64,000 nucleotides of DNA from Herpetosiphon geysericola (lineage in GTDB: Bacteria; Chloroflexota; Chloroflexia; Chloroflexales; Herpetosiphonaceae): positions 1-64,000 of the forward strand of contig NZ_LGKP01000005.1 of the NCBI RefSeq assembly GCF_001306135.1, given 5' to 3'. Each line of letters begins with the position of its first letter. Position 1 is the first letter of the stretch. Position numbers and translations under genes: made by a program. Below the pieces are notes generated by a model that was given only the letters and a program-made list of their open reading frames with translations, was not told where the DNA came from and did no database searches. Shown piece by piece: positions 55,270 through 64,000 of the stretch.

Positions 55270-56463
55270 TTACGCTTTTAATTGCGCCAAATTGGTTAAT
55301 AGCTCAATTACCCGCTCTGGGCCTGGTAGCTCGCGAATTTCTGCTTGAAAGCGTTGGGCGTTGTTGCGATAGCGGGGACTTTGCAATAGCTCGCGGACGC
55401 TGGCCCGAATCGATTCAACCGAAAACTCAGCAACCCATTGGTCGAAAAATTCTTTGGGTTGGTTGGGCAGGCGCAAGACCTTGCCTAAACCAAGCTCTGC
55501 CGCTCGCATTGCGCCTGCTGGCTCTTCGCCCGCCACCGGAATCATCAACAACGGCATGCCATGGCTCAGTGCTGACATAATCGTGGCAAATGGGCAGTGG
55601 GTGATGAACAGATCGCAATGCGGGAAGAGCAAGGCTTGAGGAATGTATTGCTCAATATACACATTATCGGGCTGCGGCCCAAAGTGGGCTGGATCTTGTT
55701 TGGTGCCAACCGTCAAAATCAAATTAATTGGCTCGTCGCGCAACGCCTCAAGAATCATTGGAAAGATCGTTGGCGTATCAAAGACTGAACTCATTGAGGC
55801 ATAGACGGTTGGCCGATCGGGCAATTGCGCGACCCAGGCTGGCAATTCGCCATCGCTAAACCGCGTAAAACGCAATGGCCGCAACGATTCCATAGTCGGA
55901 ATTTCCTTGGGCTGAAACGAGGGTGGCGCGAAGGCTAGATATAAGCTTGGATAGAGCATATCCATGGTTGGGTAGGGTGCTAGGCCATAGGTGCTGCGCA
56001 AATAGGCTAATTCCTCGCCAATTAACGACTCGAGCGCATTCGCCGAGAGAAAATAGCTAATGCTGATCGTCGCTTGGGGAATGTCCAGAATTTCGGCGGC
56101 AATACAACTGCCAAACTCAAAATCGTTGCGCACAATCAGATCTGGTTGCCACGTTTTACAGAGGTTAAGCAGATCCGCAACCATCGCATGCGCGGCAGCA
56201 TCGGCGAAAATACTGCCCAAAATTGCCTGCCCTTGCTCGGCAAACGGCAGTTCGAAAATCTCGGGAAAGGTTTGGGCCATTTCTGAGGAAAGCCACGCTA
56301 AGCCAGCAGGAAAACCATTAAACCCCTTGGCAACGATGCTTGGCAGCATTTTTGCCGATACTGCAAAGGCCACATCATGCCCAGCTTCTTGCAACACTTG
56401 GGCAACTGGCAACATGGGATTCAAGTGGCCAATGCCAGGATTCAGGACAAATAAGGCACGCAT
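55270..56463 (-). CDS. MGT-like glycosyltransferase (GT1)
   Basis: A 397-aa GT-B protein of the macrolide/UGT type. The N-terminal MRALFVLNPGIGHLNPM is the acceptor-side strand and the C-terminal donor-binding segment is HCDLFITHCPFATIMSALSHGMPLL then PVAGEEPAGAMRA. In most family members this region reads HGG and DQ; here HGG is HCP and DQ is EE, so the sugar donor or reactivity may differ. It probably glycosylates the peptide-polyketide product of the upstream PKS. Confidence 0.83.
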   Translation of the reverse strand: MRALFVLNPGIGHLNPMLPVAQVLQEAGHDVAFAVSAKMLPSIVAKGFNGFPAGLAWLSSEMAQTFPEIFELPFAEQGQAILGSIFADAAAHAMVADLLNLCKTWQPDLIVRNDFEFGSCIAAEILDIPQATISISYFLSANALESLIGEELAYLRSTYGLAPYPTMDMLYPSLYLAFAPPSFQPKEIPTMESLRPLRFTRFSDGELPAWVAQLPDRPTVYASMSSVFDTPTIFPMILEALRDEPINLILTVGTKQDPAHFGPQPDNVYIEQYIPQALLFPHCDLFITHCPFATIMSALSHGMPLLMIPVAGEEPAGAMRAAELGLGKVLRLPNQPKEFFDQWVAEFSVESIRASVRELLQSPRYRNNAQRFQAEIRELPGPERVIELLTNLAQLKA

Positions 56464-56531
56464 TGAACAATCTAATCCTTTCGGGCTGTGAGGCGGACTA
56501 GCCGCTGTGAACAGTGTTCTTGGCTAACCTG

Positions 56532-57302
56532 CTAGGCTAGCGATGTGACCGACCTGACCAATGCTTGGATGTGTTGGTTGACATGCTTGGTTAGCTCGTG
56601 TTGCGATGGGTTGTGCAGATAGAAATGATCGCCAGGCATAAGCTTAATCTCGCATGCATTGCTGGTATGGCTGCGCCACAATTCAAGCTCAGCAGCGGCA
56701 ACACTTGGGTCGTCGAGGCCACCATAGACCACCATTGGGCAATCTAGCACAATCGCATTGCTGTAGCCGAAGGTTTCGCAGACCGCAAAATCGGCGCGCA
56801 AAATCGGTGTTAGTAATTCGACTAACTCTGGATGCTGCAAAATATCTTTGGGCGTGCCATTGAGTTGCAGCAGCCGATCCCAAAATTGCTGGTGTGGCAA
56901 CTGGTGAATTACGCTTTGGCGCGGGATATGTGGCGCTGTATGGCCCGAAACGAACAGCATTTGGGGCCGCAGTTGATGCTCATGGTGCAAGCGCCGACTG
57001 AGTTCATAGCTGACCAACGCGCCCATGCTATGGCCAAAAAACACGAACGGCTTTTCCTCAAGCAAGGGTTTAATCACCGGAATTAAATCGTTAAGCAATT
57101 GCTCCAAATTGGTATAAGCAGGCTCCATGAAGCGTTTGCCTCGGCCTGGTAACTCAATTGCACATAGCTCGACAGCTTGGTCTAGCTGTTTGGCCCATTG
57201 ATGAGCGCGTTGCGCTGTGCCCCCTGCGTAGTGAAAGCAAAAGAGCCGCAGCGCAGCGTTTGGTTGCTTACGCAACCATTCAATCCATAAGTGTGATTTC
57301 AT
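56532..57302 (-). CDS. Type II thioesterase (GrsT-like)
   Basis: A 256-aa alpha/beta hydrolase that clears misprimed carrier proteins in NRPS/PKS lines. FCFHYAGGTAQ, GHSMGALVSYEL with Ser92 as nucleophile, and the later GDHFYLH His show the catalytic triad. The ATG at 57302 behind AAGGA is preferred over a start 27 bases upstream. It overlaps the PKS gene by 23 bp, supporting coupled expression. Confidence 0.88.
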   Translation of the reverse strand: MKSHLWIEWLRKQPNAALRLFCFHYAGGTAQRAHQWAKQLDQAVELCAIELPGRGKRFMEPAYTNLEQLLNDLIPVIKPLLEEKPFVFFGHSMGALVSYELSRRLHHEHQLRPQMLFVSGHTAPHIPRQSVIHQLPHQQFWDRLLQLNGTPKDILQHPELVELLTPILRADFAVCETFGYSNAIVLDCPMVVYGGLDDPSVAAAELELWRSHTSNACEIKLMPGDHFYLHNPSQHELTKHVNQHIQALVRSVTSLA

Positions 57303-60300
57303 GCGATCCTTCATGGTGTGATGATGCAAGTTTCAAGGATGAATCAGCAGCGACGTTCTTCAAGGCGGCTGCCAAGTGGCGTGCCAAGATTGGCAGGGCT
57401 GGCTCGCTCAGCAAGGTGTTGTGCGTGCCTGGGATGGTCTGGATGTGAATCTCACCACTCACAAACTTCCCCCAACCCAAATCGGCCATGTGATAGGCGG
57501 CTTGGAGTTGATCGTCGTGTTGGCCAGCCAAATCGGCAGCCCGTAAAATCAATACCTCATTAGGATAGGTCGCTGGTTGATAATTCCAGACTGCTTGCGA
57601 ATGGGTGCGAAAGGTTGCTACAAGGTGGCGCAAGCGCACCAGTGTGTAACTCTCGGGCAAGCCAAGATGCTGCTTGATAATCTCCAAAATCTGATTCCAC
57701 ATGGCCGTATCTGGCTCGGCCTTGGGATCGGCAATGCCCAAAATGCTGGCATCGACGCCAAGCATCGCAATCAACAACTCCAGATCGGTCAGTTGTTCAG
57801 GCGATGTGCCAGTCAAGGTGGCGGGAGTGTCGATTAATGCCAACAAGCCAACAGTTTCGCCTTGGGCCACCAAGTAGCTCGCCATTTCAAAAGCAATCGA
57901 GCCACCCATCGACCAGCCGCCAAGCAGATATGGCCCTTGCGGCTGAACCTGGCGGATATCGCTAAGATAGCGTTGCGCCATCACTTTGACATCGTTCAGT
58001 GGCGTTTCTGGGTGCTCCAAGCCAAAGGCTTGAATGCCATAAAATGGGCGTTGGGTGCCAAGTAATTGGGCCAAGCCTGCATAGACGTTGGCCATGCCGC
58101 TCATTGGGTGAATGCAGAAGAACGGGGCTGCTTGGCCTTGCGACTGCAAACGCACCAATGATGATTGCTGCTTGGCGTGCGGCGCAGTTTGGGCTTCGAT
58201 CAATTGGGCCAATTCGGCAATGGTTGGCGCTTCAAATAAGCTGCGTACCCCTAGATTGGTCTGGACTTTTTCTGTTAGGTGGGTGGCGATTTGCAAAGCC
58301 AACAGTGAATCGCCGCCTAACTCAAAGAAATTATCGTGGATTCCAATCATTGGCACACCCAAAACTGCGCCCCACAATGCGCAAATGGTCTGTTCGAGGC
58401 TGCTGTTTGGGGCAACATATTCGCTTGTAAGCTGAGGCCGTTCGTAGCTATTGGCTGGATCGCTTTGCTCTGCCAGCTCTTGGTTGTTGGCTGCTTGGGC
58501 AGTTTCAGGCCCATTCGCGGCTTCAGCGGTGTTGATAAATTGCTCAACCCAATAGCGTTTGCGTTCAAATGGATAGGTTGGCAGGGCGATGCGGCGCGGT
58601 TTACCCACAACCCGTTGCTGCCAATCGATCGCAACGCCAGCGATCCACAAACGGCCCAGCGCATTCAACAAACATTGGCTATCAGTTTGCTGATCTTGCG
58701 GGTGGCGCATCGATTGCACCACAACCCGCTCGGCACTAAAGCTGGCTTGGGCACGGGTTAAGGTCGTTAAGGTTTGGCCTGGCCCAACTTCGAGAAACAC
58801 GTGAGCAGGGTTTTGCAAAAGCAGGCTCATTCCAGCGCTAAATCGGACGGTTGAGCGTAAATGCTCAACCCAATAGCTTGGATTCGACCATTGTTCTTCG
58901 GTCATCCAATCGCCTGTTACATTCGAAATATAGGGAATTGTGGCAGGTTGCATGCTGATCGTTTGGGCAAAGGCGGCAAATTCTGCCTCGATTGGCTTGA
59001 GCATGCTCGAATGGGCCGCTACGCGAATTGGCACGCGACGATATTTGATCTCGCTGGTTGCTAGCTGCTGCTCAAGTGCCTCAATCGCGGCAATTGGCCC
59101 GGCGACAACCGAATGCTCAGGGCTATTGAGCGCAGCCAGCGAACATTGGTCGCCAAGCAACGGCAGGACCTCAGCTTCTGACAAGCTAAGATTAATCATC
59201 GCCCCGTCTTCAAGCCGATCCATTAATCGGCCACGCAACTCGACCAAACTGAGCGCTGCTTCCAGCGAGATTGAGCCAGCCACATGGGCTGCCGTGTATT
59301 CGCCCAAACTATGGCCGATTAAGGCGACTGGTTGAATGCCCCATGCCAGCCACAATTGGGCTAAGGCATATTCGGTGATGAAAATTGCCAACAAGCTGGA
59401 GTGCATGCTGGCAAGGTGTTCTTCATCGATGTTGGAGTTCGGCAGATACACGAATTGACGCAGATTTGCACTGGTTGTGGGGTTGAGCAGGCTTAAACAG
59501 CGCTCAACTGCTTGGCGAAAGATTGGCTGGGTTTGATAGAGTTCTTGGCCCATGCTTGGGTATTGCACGCCACCACCAGGGAACATAAACACGACTGCTG
59601 GGGTTGTGGCGCTAACTTGGCCGCTGACCATGCGTTTATCGCGCTGGCGCAAAATTTGGCTGGCCTCGGCAATCGATTGACAAACCACAACCCGTCGATG
59701 ATTGAAGGCTTGGCGACCTACCTGCAACGTATAGGCAACATCGGCCAAGTTGAGCTGTGGATTGGCTTCAAGGTGCTGGGCTAGATTTTTGGTCGCCGCG
59801 TTGAGGGTCGCACGATTGCGCCCAGAAATCACAAGCATTTGCAAAGCATCGGTTTGTGCGCTTGGTTCAAGCGTTGGTGCTTGCTCCAGCACCACGTGCG
59901 CGTTTGTGCCGCCAATCCCAAATGAACTCACGCCCGCGCGGCGCACTGGCTGATCTGCTGGCCAATCGCTGAGTTTTGTATTGACATAAAATGGCGAGGT
60001 TTCAAGCGCAAGTTGAGGATTTGGGGTTTGATAATGCAGGCTCGCAGGAATTTTATTATGGTGGAGCGCCAGCACGGTTTTGATCAGGCCAGTAACACCT
60101 GCTGCTGTATCGAGATGGCCGTAATTCGATTTAACCGAGCCAAGCATACAGAACTGAGTTTTTTCAGTTTGCTGGCGAAAGGCCTTGGTGAGCGATGCAA
60201 CTTCAATCGGGTCGCCAAGGGCGGTGGCAGTGCCATGGGCTTCGATATAGGAAATTGTGGCTGGATCGACATCGGCAACTTGTTGGGCGGCGCGAATGAC

Positions 60301-61197
60301 CGCTGCTTGACCGTCGATGCTAGGCGCGGTGTAGCCGATTTTCATTGCTCCATCGTTGTTGACCGCTGAGCCTTTGATCAAGGCATAAATCGTGTCACCA
60401 TCGGCGAGGGCATCGTCAAGTCGTTTGAGCACAACAACGCCTGCTCCATTGGCATTGAGTGTGCCTTGGGCTTGGGCATCGAAGGGCCGACAGTGACCAT
60501 CAGGCGAGAGAATGCCGCCTTCTTGGGATTGATAACCTTGCTGTTGCGGCACGCTAATCGAAACCCCGCCCGCAAGCGCCATATCGCATTGGTAGCTCAA
60601 AAGGCTTTGGCAAGCCAAATGGGTTGCAACCAATGAGGTTGAACATGCACTTTGGACGCTAAAGCTGGGCCCGCGCAAATTAAGCTTATAACTGACTCTG
60701 GTGGGCAAAAAGTCTTTATCATTGCCCATAATTAATTGAGCCAGATCGGGAATTGTGCCCCGCCCTTGTTGGCTAACGAGGTTGCGCAGCAAGTAGGTAT
60801 TTAAGCTTGAGCCAGCAAACACACCGATCAAGCCTGGGTAGGTGGAGGCGTTGTAGCCAGCATGCTCGACTGCTTGCCACGCACATTCCAGGAAAATCCG
60901 TTGCTGTGGATCGAGCAATTCTGCATCGCGTGGCGAATAGCCGAAAAAGCTCGCATCGAAAAGCTCAATGCCTTCGAGCACCGAACCAGCTTTCACATAC
61001 CGGGGATGGGCCAATTGCTCAGGCGTTACGCCTGCGGCCAGCAATTCAGTAGCAGCAAAAAACGTAATGCCTTCGGCGCCAGCACAAAGCTGTTGCCAAA
61101 AACTATCAACATCGGGCGCTTTGGCCCAGCGCCCAGCTAAGCCCACCACGGCAATATCAAGGCTGCCATCGTTGGCAAAGGTTTCATCATGACTCAT
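57280..61197 (-). CDS. Type I PKS module, KS-AT-ACP-TE
   Basis: A 1305-aa enzyme. Ketosynthase: Cys185 in VQSACSTSL, His in EAHGTATALGDP and in KSNYGHLDTAAG. Acyltransferase: Ser630 in GHSLGEYTAA, with an AAHSSML specificity stretch that suggests malonyl-CoA. Carrier: Ser964 in ELGGDSLLAL. Thioesterase: Ser1096 in GGWSMGGS and His1259 in GTHNTLL. There is no ketoreductase, dehydratase or enoylreductase, so one unreduced C2 unit is added to the NRPS product before release. The start is 19 bp after the NRPS stop. The open frame to 61284 has no better start. This is a terminal module of a hybrid line. Confidence 0.93.
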   Translation of the reverse strand: MSHDETFANDGSLDIAVVGLAGRWAKAPDVDSFWQQLCAGAEGITFFAATELLAAGVTPEQLAHPRYVKAGSVLEGIELFDASFFGYSPRDAELLDPQQRIFLECAWQAVEHAGYNASTYPGLIGVFAGSSLNTYLLRNLVSQQGRGTIPDLAQLIMGNDKDFLPTRVSYKLNLRGPSFSVQSACSTSLVATHLACQSLLSYQCDMALAGGVSISVPQQQGYQSQEGGILSPDGHCRPFDAQAQGTLNANGAGVVVLKRLDDALADGDTIYALIKGSAVNNDGAMKIGYTAPSIDGQAAVIRAAQQVADVDPATISYIEAHGTATALGDPIEVASLTKAFRQQTEKTQFCMLGSVKSNYGHLDTAAGVTGLIKTVLALHHNKIPASLHYQTPNPQLALETSPFYVNTKLSDWPADQPVRRAGVSSFGIGGTNAHVVLEQAPTLEPSAQTDALQMLVISGRNRATLNAATKNLAQHLEANPQLNLADVAYTLQVGRQAFNHRRVVVCQSIAEASQILRQRDKRMVSGQVSATTPAVVFMFPGGGVQYPSMGQELYQTQPIFRQAVERCLSLLNPTTSANLRQFVYLPNSNIDEEHLASMHSSLLAIFITEYALAQLWLAWGIQPVALIGHSLGEYTAAHVAGSISLEAALSLVELRGRLMDRLEDGAMINLSLSEAEVLPLLGDQCSLAALNSPEHSVVAGPIAAIEALEQQLATSEIKYRRVPIRVAAHSSMLKPIEAEFAAFAQTISMQPATIPYISNVTGDWMTEEQWSNPSYWVEHLRSTVRFSAGMSLLLQNPAHVFLEVGPGQTLTTLTRAQASFSAERVVVQSMRHPQDQQTDSQCLLNALGRLWIAGVAIDWQQRVVGKPRRIALPTYPFERKRYWVEQFINTAEAANGPETAQAANNQELAEQSDPANSYERPQLTSEYVAPNSSLEQTICALWGAVLGVPMIGIHDNFFELGGDSLLALQIATHLTEKVQTNLGVRSLFEAPTIAELAQLIEAQTAPHAKQQSSLVRLQSQGQAAPFFCIHPMSGMANVYAGLAQLLGTQRPFYGIQAFGLEHPETPLNDVKVMAQRYLSDIRQVQPQGPYLLGGWSMGGSIAFEMASYLVAQGETVGLLALIDTPATLTGTSPEQLTDLELLIAMLGVDASILGIADPKAEPDTAMWNQILEIIKQHLGLPESYTLVRLRHLVATFRTHSQAVWNYQPATYPNEVLILRAADLAGQHDDQLQAAYHMADLGWGKFVSGEIHIQTIPGTHNTLLSEPALPILARHLAAALKNVAADSSLKLASSHHEGSHEITLMD

Positions 61198-61216
61198 CGT
61201 CGTTATCCTATCTTTG

Positions 61217-64000
61217 TTAACGGCGGCGACGTTGGCGTTGCAACGCTTGGCGCTGTTGTTGGGCACGATTAGCGTGATCAACAAAGGTTGAGGCTTGGGT
61301 CGATTGCTCGCTGCTCAGGTAGGCGGCGAGGGTCTGAATCGTTGGGTACTTGAATAAATCCAACAGCACAAGTTCGCGGCCCAAAAGCTCTTGTAGCCGA
61401 CTATGCACTTGCACCATTGCCAGCGAGTTCCCACCAAGATCGAAGAAATTGGCTTGGGTGCTGATTGGCGCTTGTTGCAAAATCTCTTGCCAAAGGCTGG
61501 TGATGGTTTGTTCAAGGTTATTTTGTGGCTCAAGCGTTTGGCCGCTGGCTTGATTGTGGCTTGGCGCTTGTTGGGCAAGGCTGCGATAATCGATCTTGCC
61601 GTTGGGGGTAAGCGGCATGGCTTCAACCACAACGAAGGCTGCTGGCACGGCAAAGGCTGGTAATTGTTGTTTGGCATAGGCCTGTAAATCGGCAGCGAGA
61701 TCGTATGGCGCTGGAGGCTGGTTGGTTCCGACTGCATGTTGCAGTTCGTTGGTTGAATCGGCGGCAGTCGCATTAGCCACAACATAGGCAATTAGCCGCG
61801 CCGTACTGCTTGCTTGATCGTGAAGCAGCACCACGCTTTGCTCAACTGCTGGATGGGCATTCACAATACTGCTAATTTCGCCAAGCTCAATGCGATGGCC
61901 GCGTAATTTAATCTGCTGATCGATCCGGCCAATAAATTCAATTTGGCCATCAGTTCGATAGCGCCCAAGATCGCCAGTCCGATACAAACGCTGGCCTGGG
62001 ATTGAACTAAATTGGTCGGGCACAAAGCGCTCAGCAGTCAGCTCAGGGCGGTTGCGATAGCCACGGGCTACGCCAACCCCGCCAATATAGATTTCGCCAA
62101 TCACCCCAACAGGCACAATATTCTGGTGCTGATCGAGCAAATAGATTTGGAGATTGGCCAGTGGGCGACCAATGGGCGGCGTGGTTGTGAGGCTTGGCTC
62201 AAGTTGAGTCAAACTGGCACAAACGGTGGTTTCGGTTGGTCCATAGGCATTGATCAGGCGGCGATCAACTGCCCAGCGTTGGACAAGCTCGTTGCTTGAA
62301 GCCTCGCCAGCAGTAATCAGCGTAGTTAAGCTTGGCGTTTGATCTGCTGGCAACACCGTTAATAATGATGGTGGCAAGGTTGCAACGCTCACGTTGTGCT
62401 GGCGAATAAAGCCGAGGACGTCGGTGCCTGCGGCCAAACCGCCTGCTGGCATCAGCACCAAACTTGCGCCAGCTAACAAGGCCATACCAATTTCCGAAAT
62501 TGCTGCATCGAAACTCAATGAGGCAAATTGCAGCACCCTGCTTTGCGCAGTTACCCCAAAGCCAGCAATCTGAGCTGTTACAAGGTTACTTAGGCCCTGA
62601 TGGTTGACCATGACCGCTTTGGGCTTGCCAGTCGAACCTGAGGTGTAGATCAGATAGGCCAAATTGGATGGCTGAACCATGCTTGAGCAATTATCCGTTG
62701 GCTCGCTGCCATCACATATCGTAGCAAGGTCGAGGATGGTCAACTCATTGTGTTTGAGCGCTTGCACTTTTTCGAGCAAATGGCGTTGGCTCAAAACCAG
62801 TTCTAGCTTGGAATCGTTGAGCATCCATTCTAAGCGCTCGCTTGGGTAGGCCGGATCAAGCGGCAGATAGGCTGCGCCTGCTTTGAGGATTGCCAACAAG
62901 GCTATAACCATCGCAAGCGAGCGATCGCAATAGATGCCAACTAAACTCTCTGGGCCAATGCCTTGGGCTTGCAAGCGATAGGCCAATTGATTGGCTCGTT
63001 GATTGAGTTCCTGATAGCTGAGCGCTTGATCCTCGCCAATCAGGGCGATTGCGGTTGGCGTTTTGGCGACTTGGGCTTCAAAAAGTTGCGGGAACAGCTG
63101 CTGATTGGGATAGGCTTGGCTGCTGGTATTCCAATCCTTGATGATCTGGGTTTGCTCGGCGGGCGTGAGCATTGCCAATTGCGAGAGCTTGGCTTGGGGT
63201 TGCTGCGTGATGCTGCTCAGCAAAGTGACATAATGCTGGCCCATGCGCTCAATCGTGCTGGCATCAAACAGGTCAACATTATATTCAATCGTGGCGCGCA
63301 GGCCATTATCAAATTCCACCAGCGACAGCGTGAGGTCGAATTTTGAAGGACTCGCTACATCTTCCAAAATATCTAAGCCTGAATGACTGCCACCGATGGC
63401 AACATTTTGCAGCACAAACAACACTTGGAACAACGCCGAACGACTGAGATCGCGGCTTGGTTGCAAGGCATCGACCAACATTTCAAACGGCAAATCTTGA
63501 TGCGCATAGGCTCCAAGCGCCACTTCGCGTACCTGTGCCAGCAATTCGAGGAAACTTGGGTCATTAGTAGTTTTGACGCGCATAACCAAGGTATTGACGA
63601 AGAAACCGATCAGATCTTCAAGTTCGCGGCGATTGCGATTGGCAATTGGCGAACCAACGATAATATCATTTTGGCCGCTGTAGCGCTGCAACAAACAAAC
63701 CCAAGCGCTGAGCAGTAGCATAAATAAGGTTGCTTGCTGCTGCTGACTGAGTTGATTGAGTTGATTAGTCAGCTCGCCGCTGATCCAAAAGGTGTGCCGC
63801 CCACCTTTGAAGGTTTGGATTGCAGGCCGTGGCCGATCGGTTGGCAAGGCAAGCACCGGCAATTCGCCAGCAAGCTGGGTTTTCCAATAGCTAAGTTGCT
63901 GGTCGAGCGTCGCGCCTTGTAGCCATTCTCGTTGCCACGCGGCAAAATCTGCATACTGCAAGGCCAATGGCGCGAGCTGTGGCAGCGGCTGCTGGTTTTC
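61217..64000 (-). CDS. NRPS, partial: C (3' part)-A-PCP
   Basis: The frame is open to the right edge, so the N-terminus is missing; 927 residues are seen. The condensation domain tail (YADFAAWQREW, VGSPIANRN, LPFEMLVDALQP) is followed by an adenylation domain (YTSGSTGKPKAV, AYGPTETT, GKIDYRSL) and a carrier (FFDLGGNSLAMV). The eight pocket positions read from alignment to GrsA are D235, A236, S239, T278, I299, A301, A322, V330, C331 with K517, i.e. close to known Tyr/Phe codes. No epimerase domain is seen. The C-terminus is strongly basic (QRQALQRQRRRR), a likely docking tail to the acidic N-terminus of the PKS. Confidence 0.92.
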   Translation of the reverse strand, partial: ENQQPLPQLAPLALQYADFAAWQREWLQGATLDQQLSYWKTQLAGELPVLALPTDRPRPAIQTFKGGRHTFWISGELTNQLNQLSQQQQATLFMLLLSAWVCLLQRYSGQNDIIVGSPIANRNRRELEDLIGFFVNTLVMRVKTTNDPSFLELLAQVREVALGAYAHQDLPFEMLVDALQPSRDLSRSALFQVLFVLQNVAIGGSHSGLDILEDVASPSKFDLTLSLVEFDNGLRATIEYNVDLFDASTIERMGQHYVTLLSSITQQPQAKLSQLAMLTPAEQTQIIKDWNTSSQAYPNQQLFPQLFEAQVAKTPTAIALIGEDQALSYQELNQRANQLAYRLQAQGIGPESLVGIYCDRSLAMVIALLAILKAGAAYLPLDPAYPSERLEWMLNDSKLELVLSQRHLLEKVQALKHNELTILDLATICDGSEPTDNCSSMVQPSNLAYLIYTSGSTGKPKAVMVNHQGLSNLVTAQIAGFGVTAQSRVLQFASLSFDAAISEIGMALLAGASLVLMPAGGLAAGTDVLGFIRQHNVSVATLPPSLLTVLPADQTPSLTTLITAGEASSNELVQRWAVDRRLINAYGPTETTVCASLTQLEPSLTTTPPIGRPLANLQIYLLDQHQNIVPVGVIGEIYIGGVGVARGYRNRPELTAERFVPDQFSSIPGQRLYRTGDLGRYRTDGQIEFIGRIDQQIKLRGHRIELGEISSIVNAHPAVEQSVVLLHDQASSTARLIAYVVANATAADSTNELQHAVGTNQPPAPYDLAADLQAYAKQQLPAFAVPAAFVVVEAMPLTPNGKIDYRSLAQQAPSHNQASGQTLEPQNNLEQTITSLWQEILQQAPISTQANFFDLGGNSLAMVQVHSRLQELLGRELVLLDLFKYPTIQTLAAYLSSEQSTQASTFVDHANRAQQQRQALQRQRRRR

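Noticed and set aside
1-64000. tRNA genes, CRISPR arrays, insertion sequences, prophage
   Set aside because: None was recognised: no transposase or integrase is seen, and no cloverleaf was evident by eye. A tRNA search tool would be needed to exclude a tRNA.

Overview
The window looks like a chromosome piece from a filamentous, predatory-type Chloroflexota bacterium, most likely a Herpetosiphon relative. The pointers are an isopentenyl phosphate kinase, a TPR-CHAT protein, a KdpFABC/KdpDE potassium system, a hybrid NRPS-PKS locus, secreted proteins with Thr/Pro-rich linkers, and mosaic repeat blocks between genes. No 16S rRNA or taxonomic marker is present, so the genus is an inference.

Layout. 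1-400: a 5S rRNA with its terminator. 411-4203: an unknown gene, a TerC/Alx-type metal transporter behind a yybP-ykoY (Mn2+) riboswitch with an overlapping terminator, and a secreted HExxHxxGxxH metalloprotease. 4301-8140: a TPR-CHAT (caspase-like) protein facing a sigma factor and a zinc-finger anti-sigma-like protein; the parts resemble those of the CRISPR-associated Csx29/Csx30/RpoE circuit, but no CRISPR is present. 8463-17754: a stand-alone receiver domain, a carotenoid-type desaturase/isomerase, pyrophosphatase, a nitronate monooxygenase-like enzyme, two small unknown proteins, a TIGR01777-type epimerase, a regulator with two MerR domains, and a short UvrA-like ABC protein.

17891-22869: the kdp operon, carrying two extra small membrane ORFs; upstream are five phased direct repeats that look like an OmpR/KdpE-type operator. 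The matching KdpDE pair lies at 35952-39340. Between them are a DUF318/DUF1980 permease pair, an NAD-kinase-like protein with a DUF951 protein, a zinc-ribbon protein overlapping isopentenyl phosphate kinase, a lipoprotein with two DUF881 proteins, a FAD oxidoreductase, and a two-gene P-loop ATPase/TPR-membrane system.

39451-53882: a Tat-exported protein, cobyrinate diamide synthase, two MFS transporters, a GAF histidine kinase, a SnoaL-like protein, an acetyltransferase, a rifampicin phosphotransferase, a hypoxanthine/uracil-type DNA glycosylase, a lamin-tail-domain surface protein, an RraA-like protein and a small membrane protein.

54204-64000 (minus strand, cut by the window edge): a biosynthetic locus read NRPS (C-A-PCP) -> PKS (KS-AT-ACP-TE) -> type II thioesterase -> MGT-like glycosyltransferase -> TylF-like methyltransferase. 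The adenylation pocket suggests an aromatic residue (Tyr or Phe). Several intergenic gaps (10494-10744, 22870-23240, 25307-25645, 53883-54203) are built from the same short repeats.
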